Origin: Nemertoderma westbladi
Taxonomy: Eukaryota; Xenacoelomorpha; Nemertodermatida; Nemertodermatidae
Direction of reading: 5' to 3'
Assembly: GCA_032718475.1 (NCBI GenBank)
Contig: JAUCBJ010006710.1
Location: 1 to 64,000 of the forward strand
Length of the DNA: 64,000 nucleotides
The notes under the pieces were generated by a model. The model searched no databases. It was given only the letters and a program-made list of their open reading frames with translations, and was not told the DNA's origin. This document shows positions 22,461 to 34,199 of the stretch, one piece after another. Each line of letters opens with the position of its first letter. Within the stretch, counting starts at the first letter, position 1. Made by a program: the position numbers and the translations under genes.

Positions 22461-23403
22461 TCGCAACATTTATGTCCCCAAGTTTATTCCTACAGTAATT
22501 GTGCTTGTTACACATACCGTTATAGTTAAATTAACCCCGGTACTACACGGGCTGCTTGGCGTAGGAAAAGACTGGTGACTTTGTGCACCGGTCACTCCAG
22601 CAGATGCCGTGGTTCTTTTAACTGTTCAAGTATATTTAACTACTGATTATTTGTTGTACCAGTACTTGTACCTAATTTAGGGTTTAGTGTACAGTGCTTT
22701 CCGAAAGTAATTAGTGTGTAGGCAGTATATTTGTGTTGTAAAGTGGTTAATAGGCACGTTGGATCTAGTAGTCCGCGGTAATTAACTTCTAGGTAGGAAC
22801 ACTCCGTGATACATAACGTAGTACCTATAGCGATGCGGCTATAGGTCGTCAGGCGGTGGTATTTTCCTATCTGGACAGTGCAATATATTTACTACTACTT
22901 ATTATTTACAAATACCGTAGTACCCTGTCCGTTGTAATAACCAGAATTCTAACCCTTTGTGAGGCTGGTTTGTAGACTTCCTCTAAAATTACCCTAAAAT
23001 TTCGTACGTAATATTTTGTTGTGTTTAATTAGAGATTTAATCTCACCCGTATCGTAAGTAATTTGTAGTATTAAGTAACTTAGGTAAATTAGAATTATCA
23101 GTTTTTAGTGTCCAATAAATAGCACTTCACTGAGAGTGCACAGCTTCTGTGTAGTGACTTCCCCCAGAAATAATAACATTTATTTCAAATATTGACAAAA
23201 CCCATTTTAAACGGGTATATATCTATTATAAATCATCTCAAACGATTTATAAATAGTTTACAATACTTATATATACTATAAGTGTATACCAGTATTGTAA
23301 TATACTGCAATAAATTACCGGTACTAGGCCAACGGTCATACTGAATTACTAGACTTACTTTAACTGTAACTATAGCAGTAAGCATTCAACTGTATAGCTA
23401 AAC

Positions 23404-26400
23404 ATGTCTGACACCCAGCAAAACCTGTCTGACAGTCTAATCGATACAACCATCTGTGACACAGATAGGAGTGTGGAGCGATTAAGAAAGGAGTTCAGCT
23501 CACCTCCTACTGAAAGAAAGGTCATCCTTCCAGTAGTAGTATCAGACCCTAAGCTAATCCAACACCGTAGGTCTATCATCGGCACTCGGGCCCAAGTCAA
23601 GCGGAACCAGGAAGCAGCTGTCCAGCAGCAGCAACATCCTAGTCAAGAAACTTGTTCCCAGCGATCAGATAGCTCCAGTAGTTCGGATACTGTAGAGCTG
23701 ACCCCCGAACGCGGATTGCAGATGGCGCCTACAGCCTACTCGGACCCCCTTCTCACCCTTCCTGCCGCAGTACTAACTACTATATTGATTGCGGTGGAAG
23801 AACATCAAGCCGATTGGGCGAGAAATATGAGAGCGACCCAAGATAATTATGCGGGATACGCCAGGGAAGAATTGATGTCTGTTGTCGAGTCACAATGGAA
23901 CTTTCCCAGACCCGGACTCCCGTTAGATTTGTCCGAGGCTACTTGGGAAGATATACACAGGATGGGAGTGGCTAAAGATACGATGGATCCAGCTGTTTGG
24001 AAGAGGTCGGCAGGAGGATATGTGCAGGGATTCTTCGGCTCCTTAGAGCGATTGGAAGAACAATGGTTTCGACAACCCCAAGGACCTCAAGAGCAGGAAG
24101 AGCTGCTTTATCAAGTACGTGAAAGAACCCTACGCATTAGACTAATCCTATCAGCCTTTGAGGAAACTTCCAAAAGAAGACAGGACACGTCGCTGCAGGT
24201 TGCTGTCAAAACTTGGTTCCAGCGGGTAGGTCTCAAAGTACAAGAAACGGCCCAGTGGAAATCCCAGCTGGCTGAGAGACTAACTTATGAAGAACCAACC
24301 GATGCCACCCTTTCTCAAGTGGAAAGCGAAGTGACCGCAGAGAGACCACGAACGAGAGACGCCATCGACATTTATCTGTCCGACTATCAGCGATTCTTAG
24401 GAGACGAAGAGTTGAGGAGACGGCTGTCTGGACTTTCCCCTAATAGTGAAGGAACCCAGCGTGTGTTGGACTCAATCGATGCTGAAATGTTAGCTGCAAA
24501 CCAAGCTGAATTTGATGAAAAACTTCGCCTCGCTAGAGTCCAGGAAGAAGAAGTAAAGAAAAGGCGGATAGAGGACCGAAAAGCAGCGGCAATCGCAGAA
24601 GCAGAAGCGGAAAGAAAGGAGGCAGCGGCAAAAGCAGAAGCAGAAGCACAAAGAAAGGCGGAAAAGGCAGTGGCAGAAGCAGAACGTAGAGCGTCTGAGC
24701 AGACTACCCAACTGGAGTTGGAAAATCTGCAAGAGACGCAAGACAACATAAATAAACAGTTAACTGCTAGTCGAATGCAGATGATGAGACGATCTACTCC
24801 AAAACGCCAGGGATACACATCATCGGAGGAAAGCGAAACCACCGATCCTGAAGGCGGAAGAAATAGATCTCGTTTAAGCAGGCGTAGAAAAACATCTCAC
24901 CGCCACAAATTGCCTAATTTGCCCCCGGCGGTTAGAAGACAACTAACTAGCGCAGACTTAGGCAATACAGAACCCACAGAACAAATTATTCGGGTCAAAA
25001 GACTCCCTACAATAGTTGATGAGCCTGAAATAATTAGGCCTGTCGTTCCCAAAGTCACTTCTGTGCTAGAGACCCCTGTACTTCCAGAGCTTAACTCTAA
25101 ATTCCCTTTACACAGTACTACACTGCCTGCACCCGGTAGAATAGTCCATGAGAATATCCCTGTCCTGGAAGCAGAGAGAGAAATCAAAGATTTGTCTCCT
25201 GTCGTCCAGCGTCGGCCCGCTACAATGTTGGCGACTCCCGCTTCGGCGGTCGAGTGGGTAGAGGAGGGACGGCGGGGGATGAACCTCCTGCTCGGACAGA
25301 TGCAGGAGACTGTCCACCAACTTAAGGGAACAGTAAGGGAAGGTAGGGCAGAATTGCAGGAAGTGCAGCAAAGTATCGCACTGGAACGCGACAAATTAGT
25401 CAATATACAAAAGGGCATACCAATACCCCCTGTAACATTGTGTCAACCTGTTAGGTCTGAAGTATTACATGCGCAAGGTGTGGAGCCTACACGCATCTAT
25501 ACTGCTGGTGAAGTAGAAACTCCTATAGCAAACCCTATTAAGGGTGATTATAGACCTGTTATTAATGATATTCCCTATAGACATGATAATGATCCGAGAA
25601 ATTTATATACCGATAATTCGATATTAAATAACACGATGGCCCAAGAAAGCTTTACGTGTCAGATGGCTAGAACAGAAGCCCGCCAAGCGGTCAAAGTGGG
25701 AGAGATCGTCAAATTCAATGGAGATGAGATGAAATGGTTACCTTTCAACGAATATTACAAAGACAGCATACAGAACTCTGTACTATCTAACGGAGAGAAA
25801 CTTAGGTTCCTCATCAAGTGCTTGGAAGGACCTCCCAAGTTAATGGCGTTAAAGTTTATTGGACATCCAGAAGGATTAAGACAAGTTTGGGATACATTAA
25901 ACATCAGGTATGGTAACCAGGATAACATAGCTAAGTATTTGTATGCAAAATTAGTAGCCCCCCAAAACTTCCTTAGTAGCGGGATTATAGAGTTTTCCGA
26001 TGAGATTCAGGAGATCTGTAGACAATTGGACTGGTTAGGTAAGTCTCATGAATACCAGAGTTCCATGGTTATTGGAGCAGTAGTCTCTACTTTACCAAAG
26101 GGTGGAGTATGTACACGCTGGGACAAGAAAGTGTTGTATATGAATGAGCAACAACGACGAAGCCCTACCATGGCTGACCTCATGTCCTTCTTAGATGGTG
26201 AAGTAAAACTACAACTCATCAAGCAGTCCAGAGAAAAAACATCGGAAAATAAGGTAAGTGAGAAACCCACTTCTAGGAGAAGAGTAACACCAGTGTGTTA
26301 CACTGACGACGGCGAAAGCCAAGCTTCTCAAGAAGAGGACAGCGGGAAAGACACTGATAGATCTTACTACGTTGAAAAAACCTCAAAGGACGTAAGTAAA

Positions 26401-27177
26401 TACAAGGCTCGAAACAACGATAGGAGAGAACAGGTTGCCAAGACCCCTCCTCAGTCTCCTAACAGAATGCACCGAAGAAAGCCCGAAGAAAGAACGAGAG
26501 TGCATCAGGTTACCCAAGGTAAAGTGAGTAACATAAAACCCAACTGTGCGCTGTGCGACGGGACCCACCGTTTGAGTGCGTGTGCTGAATTTCTAAAGAA
26601 ATCCCTTGTAGACAGACGTGCAGTCGTGTGGGATAAGCGGTTATGCTATAATTGCCTTAGACCAGGACACCAACGGCGAACCTGTTACTCCGACGTAAGG
26701 TGTGCAAAGTGTAGCGCGAAACATCACATCTTGTTACACAGTGAGTTCGACCGAGACAACCCGAGTCAGGTAAGTGAGCCCGAACTACATGTCCAATTCA
26801 GTGATGTAAACGACACTGATCAAGAATCTGAGATGGAAGGATTCTATACTGACGAATTCTCCGACGCCAACGAATCCTGTTATCTAATCAATACCGCAGT
26901 GTATCGAGCACTTACTTATGAAAAGGACACCAACAATGAGTTTCCCCCAACTACTTTTGCCAGACAACCATCTTGGAAAGCTCCAACTTCCAACGTAGGA
27001 ATCAGAGAATTTCCTGTAGTGCAGGTAAGAGTTCACGGTCTTAACAAAAGTTACATAGTGAACGCCCTCCTTGACTCCGGCAGCACAGGAACATTCATCG
27101 ATCAAGAACTAGCCGAAGATATCTTTGCCGGACAACCCAAATTCCGGACTAACAGCCACTGCAAACCTATGCGGTAA
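23404..27177 (+). CDS. element A Gag plus start of protease (1257 aa)
   Basis: This long frame encodes the structural polyprotein. Residues ~365-460 are a highly charged, Ala/Glu/Arg-rich helix (likely coiled coil or single alpha helix). Residues ~770-960 match the BEL gag core (VKFNGDEMKWLPFNEYYKD, YGNQDNIAKYLYAKL). Residues ~1045-1115 carry the BEL-type zinc array (CALCDGTHRLSAC, CYNCLRPGHQRRTC, then CAKCSAKHHILLH). Residues ~1218-1230 hold the retropepsin motif ALLDSGSTGTFID. The frame stops 37 residues later in the protease, apparently because of a deletion with a frame change. Four consensus GTAAGT words lie in its sense strand. Confidence 0.85.
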   Translation: MSDTQQNLSDSLIDTTICDTDRSVERLRKEFSSPPTERKVILPVVVSDPKLIQHRRSIIGTRAQVKRNQEAAVQQQQHPSQETCSQRSDSSSSSDTVELTPERGLQMAPTAYSDPLLTLPAAVLTTILIAVEEHQADWARNMRATQDNYAGYAREELMSVVESQWNFPRPGLPLDLSEATWEDIHRMGVAKDTMDPAVWKRSAGGYVQGFFGSLERLEEQWFRQPQGPQEQEELLYQVRERTLRIRLILSAFEETSKRRQDTSLQVAVKTWFQRVGLKVQETAQWKSQLAERLTYEEPTDATLSQVESEVTAERPRTRDAIDIYLSDYQRFLGDEELRRRLSGLSPNSEGTQRVLDSIDAEMLAANQAEFDEKLRLARVQEEEVKKRRIEDRKAAAIAEAEAERKEAAAKAEAEAQRKAEKAVAEAERRASEQTTQLELENLQETQDNINKQLTASRMQMMRRSTPKRQGYTSSEESETTDPEGGRNRSRLSRRRKTSHRHKLPNLPPAVRRQLTSADLGNTEPTEQIIRVKRLPTIVDEPEIIRPVVPKVTSVLETPVLPELNSKFPLHSTTLPAPGRIVHENIPVLEAEREIKDLSPVVQRRPATMLATPASAVEWVEEGRRGMNLLLGQMQETVHQLKGTVREGRAELQEVQQSIALERDKLVNIQKGIPIPPVTLCQPVRSEVLHAQGVEPTRIYTAGEVETPIANPIKGDYRPVINDIPYRHDNDPRNLYTDNSILNNTMAQESFTCQMARTEARQAVKVGEIVKFNGDEMKWLPFNEYYKDSIQNSVLSNGEKLRFLIKCLEGPPKLMALKFIGHPEGLRQVWDTLNIRYGNQDNIAKYLYAKLVAPQNFLSSGIIEFSDEIQEICRQLDWLGKSHEYQSSMVIGAVVSTLPKGGVCTRWDKKVLYMNEQQRRSPTMADLMSFLDGEVKLQLIKQSREKTSENKVSEKPTSRRRVTPVCYTDDGESQASQEEDSGKDTDRSYYVEKTSKDVSKYKARNNDRREQVAKTPPQSPNRMHRRKPEERTRVHQVTQGKVSNIKPNCALCDGTHRLSACAEFLKKSLVDRRAVVWDKRLCYNCLRPGHQRRTCYSDVRCAKCSAKHHILLHSEFDRDNPSQVSEPELHVQFSDVNDTDQESEMEGFYTDEFSDANESCYLINTAVYRALTYEKDTNNEFPPTTFARQPSWKAPTSNVGIREFPVVQVRVHGLNKSYIVNALLDSGSTGTFIDQELAEDIFAGQPKFRTNSHCKPMR

Positions 27178-29809
27178 GAACTAGAGTAGGTTGGTACTTT
27201 ACTGGCCCTTCCCGCAGGACTCTCGAAGAGAGAATGCCACAAGAACGAATATACCAAGTAAACGATTGGGAAGTGGAGAGCAGTGAGGTGGACGAACTAA
27301 CTGAGGAAACACCATACTCTTCAGATAATGACGACATCTACCAACTCTTCGATGAAGAGAACACAATCGACCTACTCACAGAAAACCAAACTTGGAAAAA
27401 TCAGGTGAACCTATGTCAACTGATTCGCCCATCGGAACCCATCGCTTACAATGACGAACTAAACGATGAGATAGAGCGCTACAACGCTAGAACTCAGGAC
27501 GAACTAGCCGTACGATTCTTTACTCAAGAACTTGTAGAGCCCAATTCATATGATAAGGCCCTATCGATAGAAGAAGAAAGAGCCAAGCAAATCCAGGAAA
27601 CAACTACACGTTTTTTAAAGGACCAAGGTAGATATGAAATCGGCCTACCATTTCGAAAACGAGAACCTAGATTTATAAATAACAGACCCTTGGCAGAGAA
27701 AAGAATCGCTCAATTACATCGACGCCTTACGGCTAATGCTTCAGCTAAAGAAATGTACCAAACTCAGCTGAAGAAATTTATAACAAAGGGATACGCGGAG
27801 CGAGTACCGGAAGGAACACCAGTGACTGAGAGAACGTATTACTTAACACATCATTATGTTCCCAAACCCGGTAAACCCCACGAAGTACGAGTCGTATTCG
27901 ATGGCTCCGCCCTATATATGGGCCAATCCCTCAATTCTGAGTTGTTACCAGGACCCAACTTACTCCAATCTTTGTTGGGAATACTTTTAAGATTAAGACA
28001 ATATTCCATCGCGTTCGCCTCCGATATAGAAGGAATGTTCTTACAAGTCAAAGCGCTGGATAGAGATAGAGACAGCCTGAGATTTCTGTGGTGGCCGGAA
28101 GGAGACCTCAATCAGAAACCGGTAGAGTACTGGATGACCATCCAGGCTTTTGGAATCATATCAAGCCCTTCCAACGCCTGCTCCGTGGTGTGAACCACTA
28201 CGAATGACAACCGAGACTCCTTCTCAAAAGAGGTGATAGACAACATCAAACGGAATATATACATGGACGACAATTTAAGGTCCCTTCCATCAGTAGAAGA
28301 AGCCATAGATGTCGCTAAAGGAACGGTAGAGTGTTTGAAAAGAGGTGGATTTCGACTGACGAAATTCACCAGCAACTCCCGTGAGTTTCTGGAAGCGATA
28401 CCGGTAGCAGACCGAGGAGCGAAAGACCTAGACTTAATAAAGGACGATCTTCCTGAAACCAAGACGCTTGGCTTGAAGTGGGACACTGAAAGAGACATCC
28501 TGTTTTTTCAGTTAAAACAGCGAGATAATCCAGTTCGGACCAAACGGATTTGTTTAAGTATCCTGAGCACTTATTTCGACCCATTGGGATTTATTAGCCC
28601 AGTTATATTGATTGCTCGGAGTTTAGTACAACAAATGTGGCTTGAAAACCACTCATGGGACGATCCGCTTAAGGGAGAATTGTTAATGAAATGGATGAAA
28701 TGGGAAGATTATCTACCTGCCATCGAGAACTTTATAATTTCCCGTGCATATTTTGGCCATGTTCTTCCTACGTATTCTTATCAACTCCATGTGTTTGGAG
28801 ACGCCAGCGACATGGGAATAGGTATAGTAGCATATCTGCGAGTCGAAACTCCGGATGGAATCAAAGTCGCCTTGGTTACCTCTAAGGCATTGATTAACAA
28901 CAAGTTAAAGGTTCCTCGAGCGGAGTTAAAGGCGGCTTTATACGCTACAGCCATCGGCCGGAACGTAACGGAACAAATCGACTATCCACTGGAGAAAACG
29001 GTTTATTGGACCGACGCTTTACTCGTGTTGGAGTATCTAACCAATGAAGTCTGTCAGTTCAGCGTTTTTGTTACTAACAGGGTAGCTATTATTCTTAGTC
29101 GCACAAAGATAGATCAATGGAGACATTGCCCTGGTACGATTAATCCAGCCGATATCGCCTCCAGGGGAGCAACTCCACAGGAACTGATAGATACTCCAGA
29201 CTGGTTGGGTGGACCCGACTTCCTGAGCAAGGAAGAGGATGAATGGCCTCCTCACCTTACTACGGCGGAGATTAGACAAGCCAAGGGAGCGGAGACAGTC
29301 AAACCTAAAACCCGGGCGAGTAAATCGAAGCTATTTAAACCGACGATCGATCTATCTGTATTACATACTTCCGGAAATGACGCTTCGGATCCACAATCCC
29401 TCGCCACAAATAAGTCGGTTGTGGAAATTAGAGATAGAGATTGGAAATCTGGAATACCAGACATCTCGCAAGGAATCTCACCCATGCTGCAGAGAGCAAT
29501 GCATCACTACAGTTCCTGGAATCGGCTCTGTAAAGCCGTCACATATTTAAGGAGATGTTTTCATCATCACTACTCCAGGACGAAGACCATTAGTGATACC
29601 GCTCCATTGACATCTGCGCAAGTTCATGTTATTAAAATTTTACCCAAATATAAAACATCCGACCGGTTTCTAAAGGAGAAAATTAGTTACCAGGAGTATG
29701 AAGAAACCAATAAGCAGATACTGAGACTCCTGCAATGCTATGAGGATTCCGATAAGTATTTCCTGTTGTTGAGAAATCCGCAGATGCGCTTAAGGGATCG
29801 ATTCTCTAG
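27178..29809 (+). pseudogene. element A Pol, N-terminal part: protease end, RT and RNase H
   Basis: From 27183 the frame reads AVRTRVGWYFTGP, the segment that normally follows a BEL protease, so most of the protease is missing. The RT follows (YYLTHHYVPKPGKPHEVRVV, ALYMGQSLNSELLPG, then catalytic YMDD at 28260-28271), with an RNase H-like region (LHVFGDASDMGIGIVAYL). An in-frame TGA at 28191-28193 breaks the RT in a position where related proteins have Arg, as expected from CGA to TGA. The frame otherwise continues to 29809, where element B is inserted, and resumes in the same phase at 43955. Confidence 0.85.
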
Positions 29810-31429
29810 TGTTGCCGTTATCCCAACACCAGGGGGGAAAAACGCCGATGCTGGAGACGTGACTTTACAGACCACTGAGCCCCGGCCAGTCACCGGATAT
29901 TGATTTTGGAGAAGGAATGATTTCTGAGATGCAGGGTTGCGGTTGAGAAAAAGCTGCATTAGTTGGATATACTCTTTAATGTAACTGAACTCTGTTGAAC
30001 CTGGTCAACAATATTGAACCCTGTTGAACCCTGTTGAACCCTGATTAAGAATAATTTTGGGCTTCCCCAAATCAATATACACCAAATATTCACAATAATT
30101 ATACACGATAATATAAATCCCTACGGTATATTATTTAATTACCCACTGTTCGCTCAGATTTTAGCCTACCTAATGTTCCCCAGATTTTCCCTTGGTCCTA
30201 GTCTTAGTGCCGTAGTGTCGGTGTCGGTCGACCCTGTCGCGTGTCCGTTCCACCCCTCACGAACCCCGAAGGGAACGATCATCGAGAACCAGCACGGCTT
30301 GGCTAAGGGTCGGTCCAGTCGGTAGACTCTGTCGCGTATCCGTACCGCCCCTCTCGAACCCCGAAGGGATCGGTCATCGAGAACCAATACGGCTTAGCTA
30401 GGAGTCTGTTGTGTCGGTGGACCCGTTCGCGTGTCCGTTCCACCCCTCACGAACCCCGAAGGGAACGATCATCGAGAACCAGAACGGCTTGGCTAGGGGT
30501 CCGTCGGTTCATCGCAGAAACCCAACCACCTAGGCTTTCCGAGTCCCTTTCAGGCTCGTAGTCGCTTCAGCAGCCGAGAAACTGCTCCGAACAGTCGGTA
30601 GGCCAGTAGAGTCTAGTCCTTTGTCTTTCGACCCCATCGCGTGTCCGTTCCACCCCTCACGAACCCCGAAGGGAACGATCATCGAGAACCAGTACGGCTT
30701 GGCTAAGGGGTCTGTCGTCGGTTCCCGTCGCAGATCCCGGTACAAGCAGTCAGCGTTCCGAGTTCTTTTCAGTCTCGTAGTAGCTGCTGTTGACCAGAGA
30801 CCGCTAAGGGCAGTCCTCGTCAAACCCGTCCTGTGGCCAGCCCTTTCACATGTCCGTCCCACCCCTCGCGAACCCCGAAGGGATCGGTCATCGAGAACCA
30901 GTACGGCTTAGCTCAGGGGGCAGTCGTTAGTTGGCCACCCGTTCGCGTGTCCGCTCCATCCCTCACGAACCCCGAAGGGTTCGATCATCGAGAACCAGAA
31001 CGGCTTGGCTACTAAGGGGCCATCGTTTCCCGTCGCAAATCCCTGACACAAGCAGTCAGCGGTCCGAGTTCTTTTCAGTCTCGTAATGGCTGCTGTTGGC
31101 CAGGGACCGCTAAGGGCAGTCCTTGTCCTTTAGGCCTGGCGCATTACCAAATCCACCCCTACAGGCAGCAGGAAGTTGGCCAGGGCCTAATAGTACTCAG
31201 GCTAACCTGAATACTGCTTGCATTTTCCATCCCCCCCTGGCCCTTATAACTATGAAATTATTCCCGTACCCTGTAAGTTGCCCCAAAGTTCGCCCATAAA
31301 TCGCCCCCAGTTTATTGAATGTGCCCAAAACCCATGGTCCCGCACCCAGTAGTAATATCGGAATAATCAATTTTAAATAAATACAAAAATATTCAACTCG
31401 CGTTATGGAAAGTTGAAATACCGCGAACA
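29810..31429 (-). repeat. element B 3' LTR
   Basis: A 1620-bp LTR with TG/CA termini. It contains six imperfect units centred on CGAACCCCGAAGGG (about 30261, 30355, 30451, 30661, 30870, 30967), each followed by an ATCATCGAGAACCAG block. It also has three copies of a GAAA-loop hairpin word (30537-30560, 30756-30779, 31062-31085). Confidence 0.92.
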
Positions 31430-31440
31430 GTCCCCCCCAA
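31430..31440 (-). promoter_or_regulatory. polypurine tract of element B
   Basis: On the minus strand the sequence TTGGGGGGGAC directly precedes the LTR start TGTTCGCGG. This is the expected plus-strand primer for reverse transcription. Confidence 0.85.
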
Positions 31441-31633
31441 TGACCTTCGTGAAGTCTGTCGGTCGATTGAGTTTGCGTAGGTCATTCCCAATATAAAAAA
31501 CCCAAATTTAATATTGCATAGTTTTTAATTAATTTGGCCTAGAGTTTGTATAAAAATAAATGTTCGATAAATGTTCCTGGAATATCCCGATCCACTATTT
31601 CTTTCTCTGATACGCCTTTCGTCTCTTCGCCCG

Positions 31634-34194
31634 TCAACTCTCATCGATCGCTATGGCTGGTAGAGGAGCGTCAACATCCATTGTGAGTAACGCTTCGGCT
31701 TGTCTCCTGGCGGCTCTTCCTTTCGATGGCATAGGGATCATGTCGGTTCGTCTTTCCAACTCAGATTTGCGTGCCTCTAGGAACCACTCTCCGTCACCGA
31801 ACTCCTCTTTATACGAGTATAATCGTCTAATGACTTCAAATGGACCGAATAATCCGGCGCTCAGTAGCAGATCCACGTAATGGAAAGGTAGCGTGGCCGA
31901 CGTGTGGAGGCGTTCCGGGAAGGAGAAATACCCGCACGCCATCTCCTGCGCAATATTCCGAGTGTTTCTCCGAACCTTGGTCTTTAAGTGGCTGTTTGCG
32001 TATGTTTCAAAAATGACCATATTTCCCATAGCGGTAACGTCTTTGGTTGGACATTTGATATAGCAGCGGGGGCTAGAGGAATGTCCACGGAAACCGCACG
32101 TGGTGCAGAGGTTATATAGGATCGGACAGACGGAAACGTCGTGGCCCGAAGTCGCGCAGTATGGGCAATAGAGTATCCCGATGAGCTGGAGGCACGAATC
32201 GGTAACCCGATTCCTTCTACCGCGTGGGCACTGCTCCGAACCACAGTCGCCGCATACCTCCAACTGCATCTCTCGACCAGGAAATATCGGAATCGGGACG
32301 CCGACGTGATACTCGAGTCGTCGGTCGCTCTTCGGAATATTCGCGGTGGTCGGTAGCCCGCGGAATGCTAGGCTTTTGCGTAGTAGGTTCTCGCTCCGAT
32401 AACCTTCTTTGTGTCCCGCTGGTCTCAACTCGGATGACCGTTTCTGGCGGTGGATCCATTCAGTTTGCTCGGCGTACCAACAGGTTAGTCGCATAGGGTC
32501 CTGAGGAACGGCGGGTGTAGTAGCCACCGCTGGTCGGCGAAGAGGTGCCGGGGTTTTAGACGGAGGGATACCGAGGAGATCGTCGGGGGTCGGCGCATCG
32601 CTGGGGCCCTCCTCGACCAGTATCGCTGAGCGGGTCCGTTGGTGGCTGGTACTCGGAATCTCCGACGACCAATCTTCGCCACCCGGGAAAGGATACGGGG
32701 ATAACCGTTGGCATATGTCGCCGAAGTTGCTCAATGCAGCTGTAGTGGCTACCTCCCTCGCGGGGCTACCGGAGCCGCGTGGGGTGTAAACGCCTGCTCT
32801 CTTCATCGGTTCGGCCGAGGCAACCCGTTTGGCGGCCGGTCCATACGCGGCCTCCGGCTCGAGTTGTCGCTTCGGGGTGGAGAGTAGAACACCCTCGTTT
32901 AGCCATATCTCTTCCCCTTCCGAAGAGATCAGAGGCTCCTCCGCACTGAGAAGTTCGGTAATCGTAGGGATGTCGTAAGGCCCGCTCTCGTCCCAGGAAT
33001 CGATAACGGCGAGCGTTTTAGTCTCTCCCGGTGCGATGTTCTCGACCGCTTTGAACGCGTGGTGTATGACCTCGTTCCAGTCGTAGTCGACGAAGGAAAG
33101 GGGGACCGCCGTAATAAGGTTATCGAGAGTTTTACAGATAAACTTAGCGACGGTGTAGCACTCCATAACGACGTAAACGTAGTTCCGTCGATCGGGATTC
33201 TCCCACCTTTGGTGTATCGTCCACTTCCGATCAACGTCCTTCCATCGACCCTCTCGCTCGCTCTTTATTTCTAATCCCGGGTATCCACCATATATTTTAT
33301 TATAGTCCCGGAATTTCTGGGGTTTGAAGTCGATACCGCCGTTTAGCACAGCAAGGTAGCCGATCCCGGATTTCGTCGGTCTCACCTCTTGGAATCCTCG
33401 CATGAACTCGGCGAATCGTAACCAGGCTAGTAGCGTTTGAGTGTCGATGCAATGGCTAAGGGTGTTGAGGTCCTCTCGTCGGTTAATTCCTGCAGGAGCG
33501 TTCGCGAAGTCGTTCCGGACGTCCGCCTTGATATCTGACCCGATTTTAATGACGTCGAAGTCGAAGAGGATCTTTTGGATTTCCGCAGGTAGCAACCAGA
33601 TCGCTCCGGCTGCCTGCACTTCCTGTCTGGGTGTCGGGAATATTCGGCACACCAGTACCAAACCGTCCAGGGTTCCGAGGACGACGGCTAAGGATCGACC
33701 ATATTCTTTCGCCCCGTACTTTCCTGGTAGTCGTCTCGGTTCTGGATAATCGATACGCGTTCCTCTCGAAGCGTCGCCGTACACTCCGACAGGTTTCCCC
33801 AGTGGGTGAGGTACGTACTCTTGTCGTCGACGAAACTTTGACATCTCGCCAACGTAATCGCTTTTGAGGTGGGCGTCGCGTTTCCCTCGTTGTCGTAGAT
33901 TAAACATCGGGATCTGTAGACGCTCTGCCGGAACGTTTCCCAAAACGACGAATCGTCCCCTCCGGTTGCCTTTGCGTTCCGAGTTCTTTTCAGTCTCGTA
34001 CTAGCATCGGCTAACCGGAGGGCTCGTAGATTCTTGGAATCCGGTCCCTCTCGCCCGGTGAATTTAATGACTCGCACGTTCTCATTTAGCAGGGTGCTCC
34101 AATTTGTATCAAAGTCAGGGGATCCAGGTTGCGAATATTCCAGTAGATCTATCGTGTTACGTAATTCGCCGATAATTTAGCGATTTGGGTCCAT
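31634..34194 (-). pseudogene. element B third ORF: exonuclease-like domain plus three CCHC knuckles
   Basis: Homologue of the third ORFs of A and C. ATG 34194 is followed after five codons by a stop (34177-34179). The frame then runs open through an exonuclease-I-like IYDNEG (33883-33900) before shifting into the 769-codon frame that starts at 33943. In that frame residues 82-100 and 119-146 give the core (GRSLAVVLGTLDGLVLV; KILFDFDVIKIGSDIKADVR, Asp141), and residues 257-261 read YVVME, where an active DEDDy enzyme has Asp. Knuckles follow: an irregular one (C564, C567, C572, C584), CPYCATSGHDVSVC (593-606) and CTTCGFRGHSSSPRC (613-627). After that comes a conserved C-terminal module (GYFSFPERL, LPFHYVDLLLSAGLFG). 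It lies 3' of pol in the env position. No signal peptide or membrane segment is seen, so it is not an envelope. Confidence 0.75.
33977..34000 (-). other. GAAA-loop hairpin word inside the third ORF
   Basis: On the minus strand TACGAGACTGAAAAGAACTC, followed by GGAA, has the same form as the three LTR copies. CGAG pairs with CTCG, and CT pairs with AG around a GAAA loop. Confidence 0.6.
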
Positions 34195-34199
34195 ATTTA

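Larger units (their letters stand above)
21504..23403 (+). other. rest of 5' LTR and leader of element A
   Basis: Non-coding sequence between the left repeat and gag. It has two internal repeats (21566-21705 and 21878-22460) and an AATAAA at 23114-23119, which could be a polyadenylation signal. The LTR end and primer-binding site could not be placed: no clear CA followed by a tRNA-complementary TGG was found. Confidence 0.45.
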
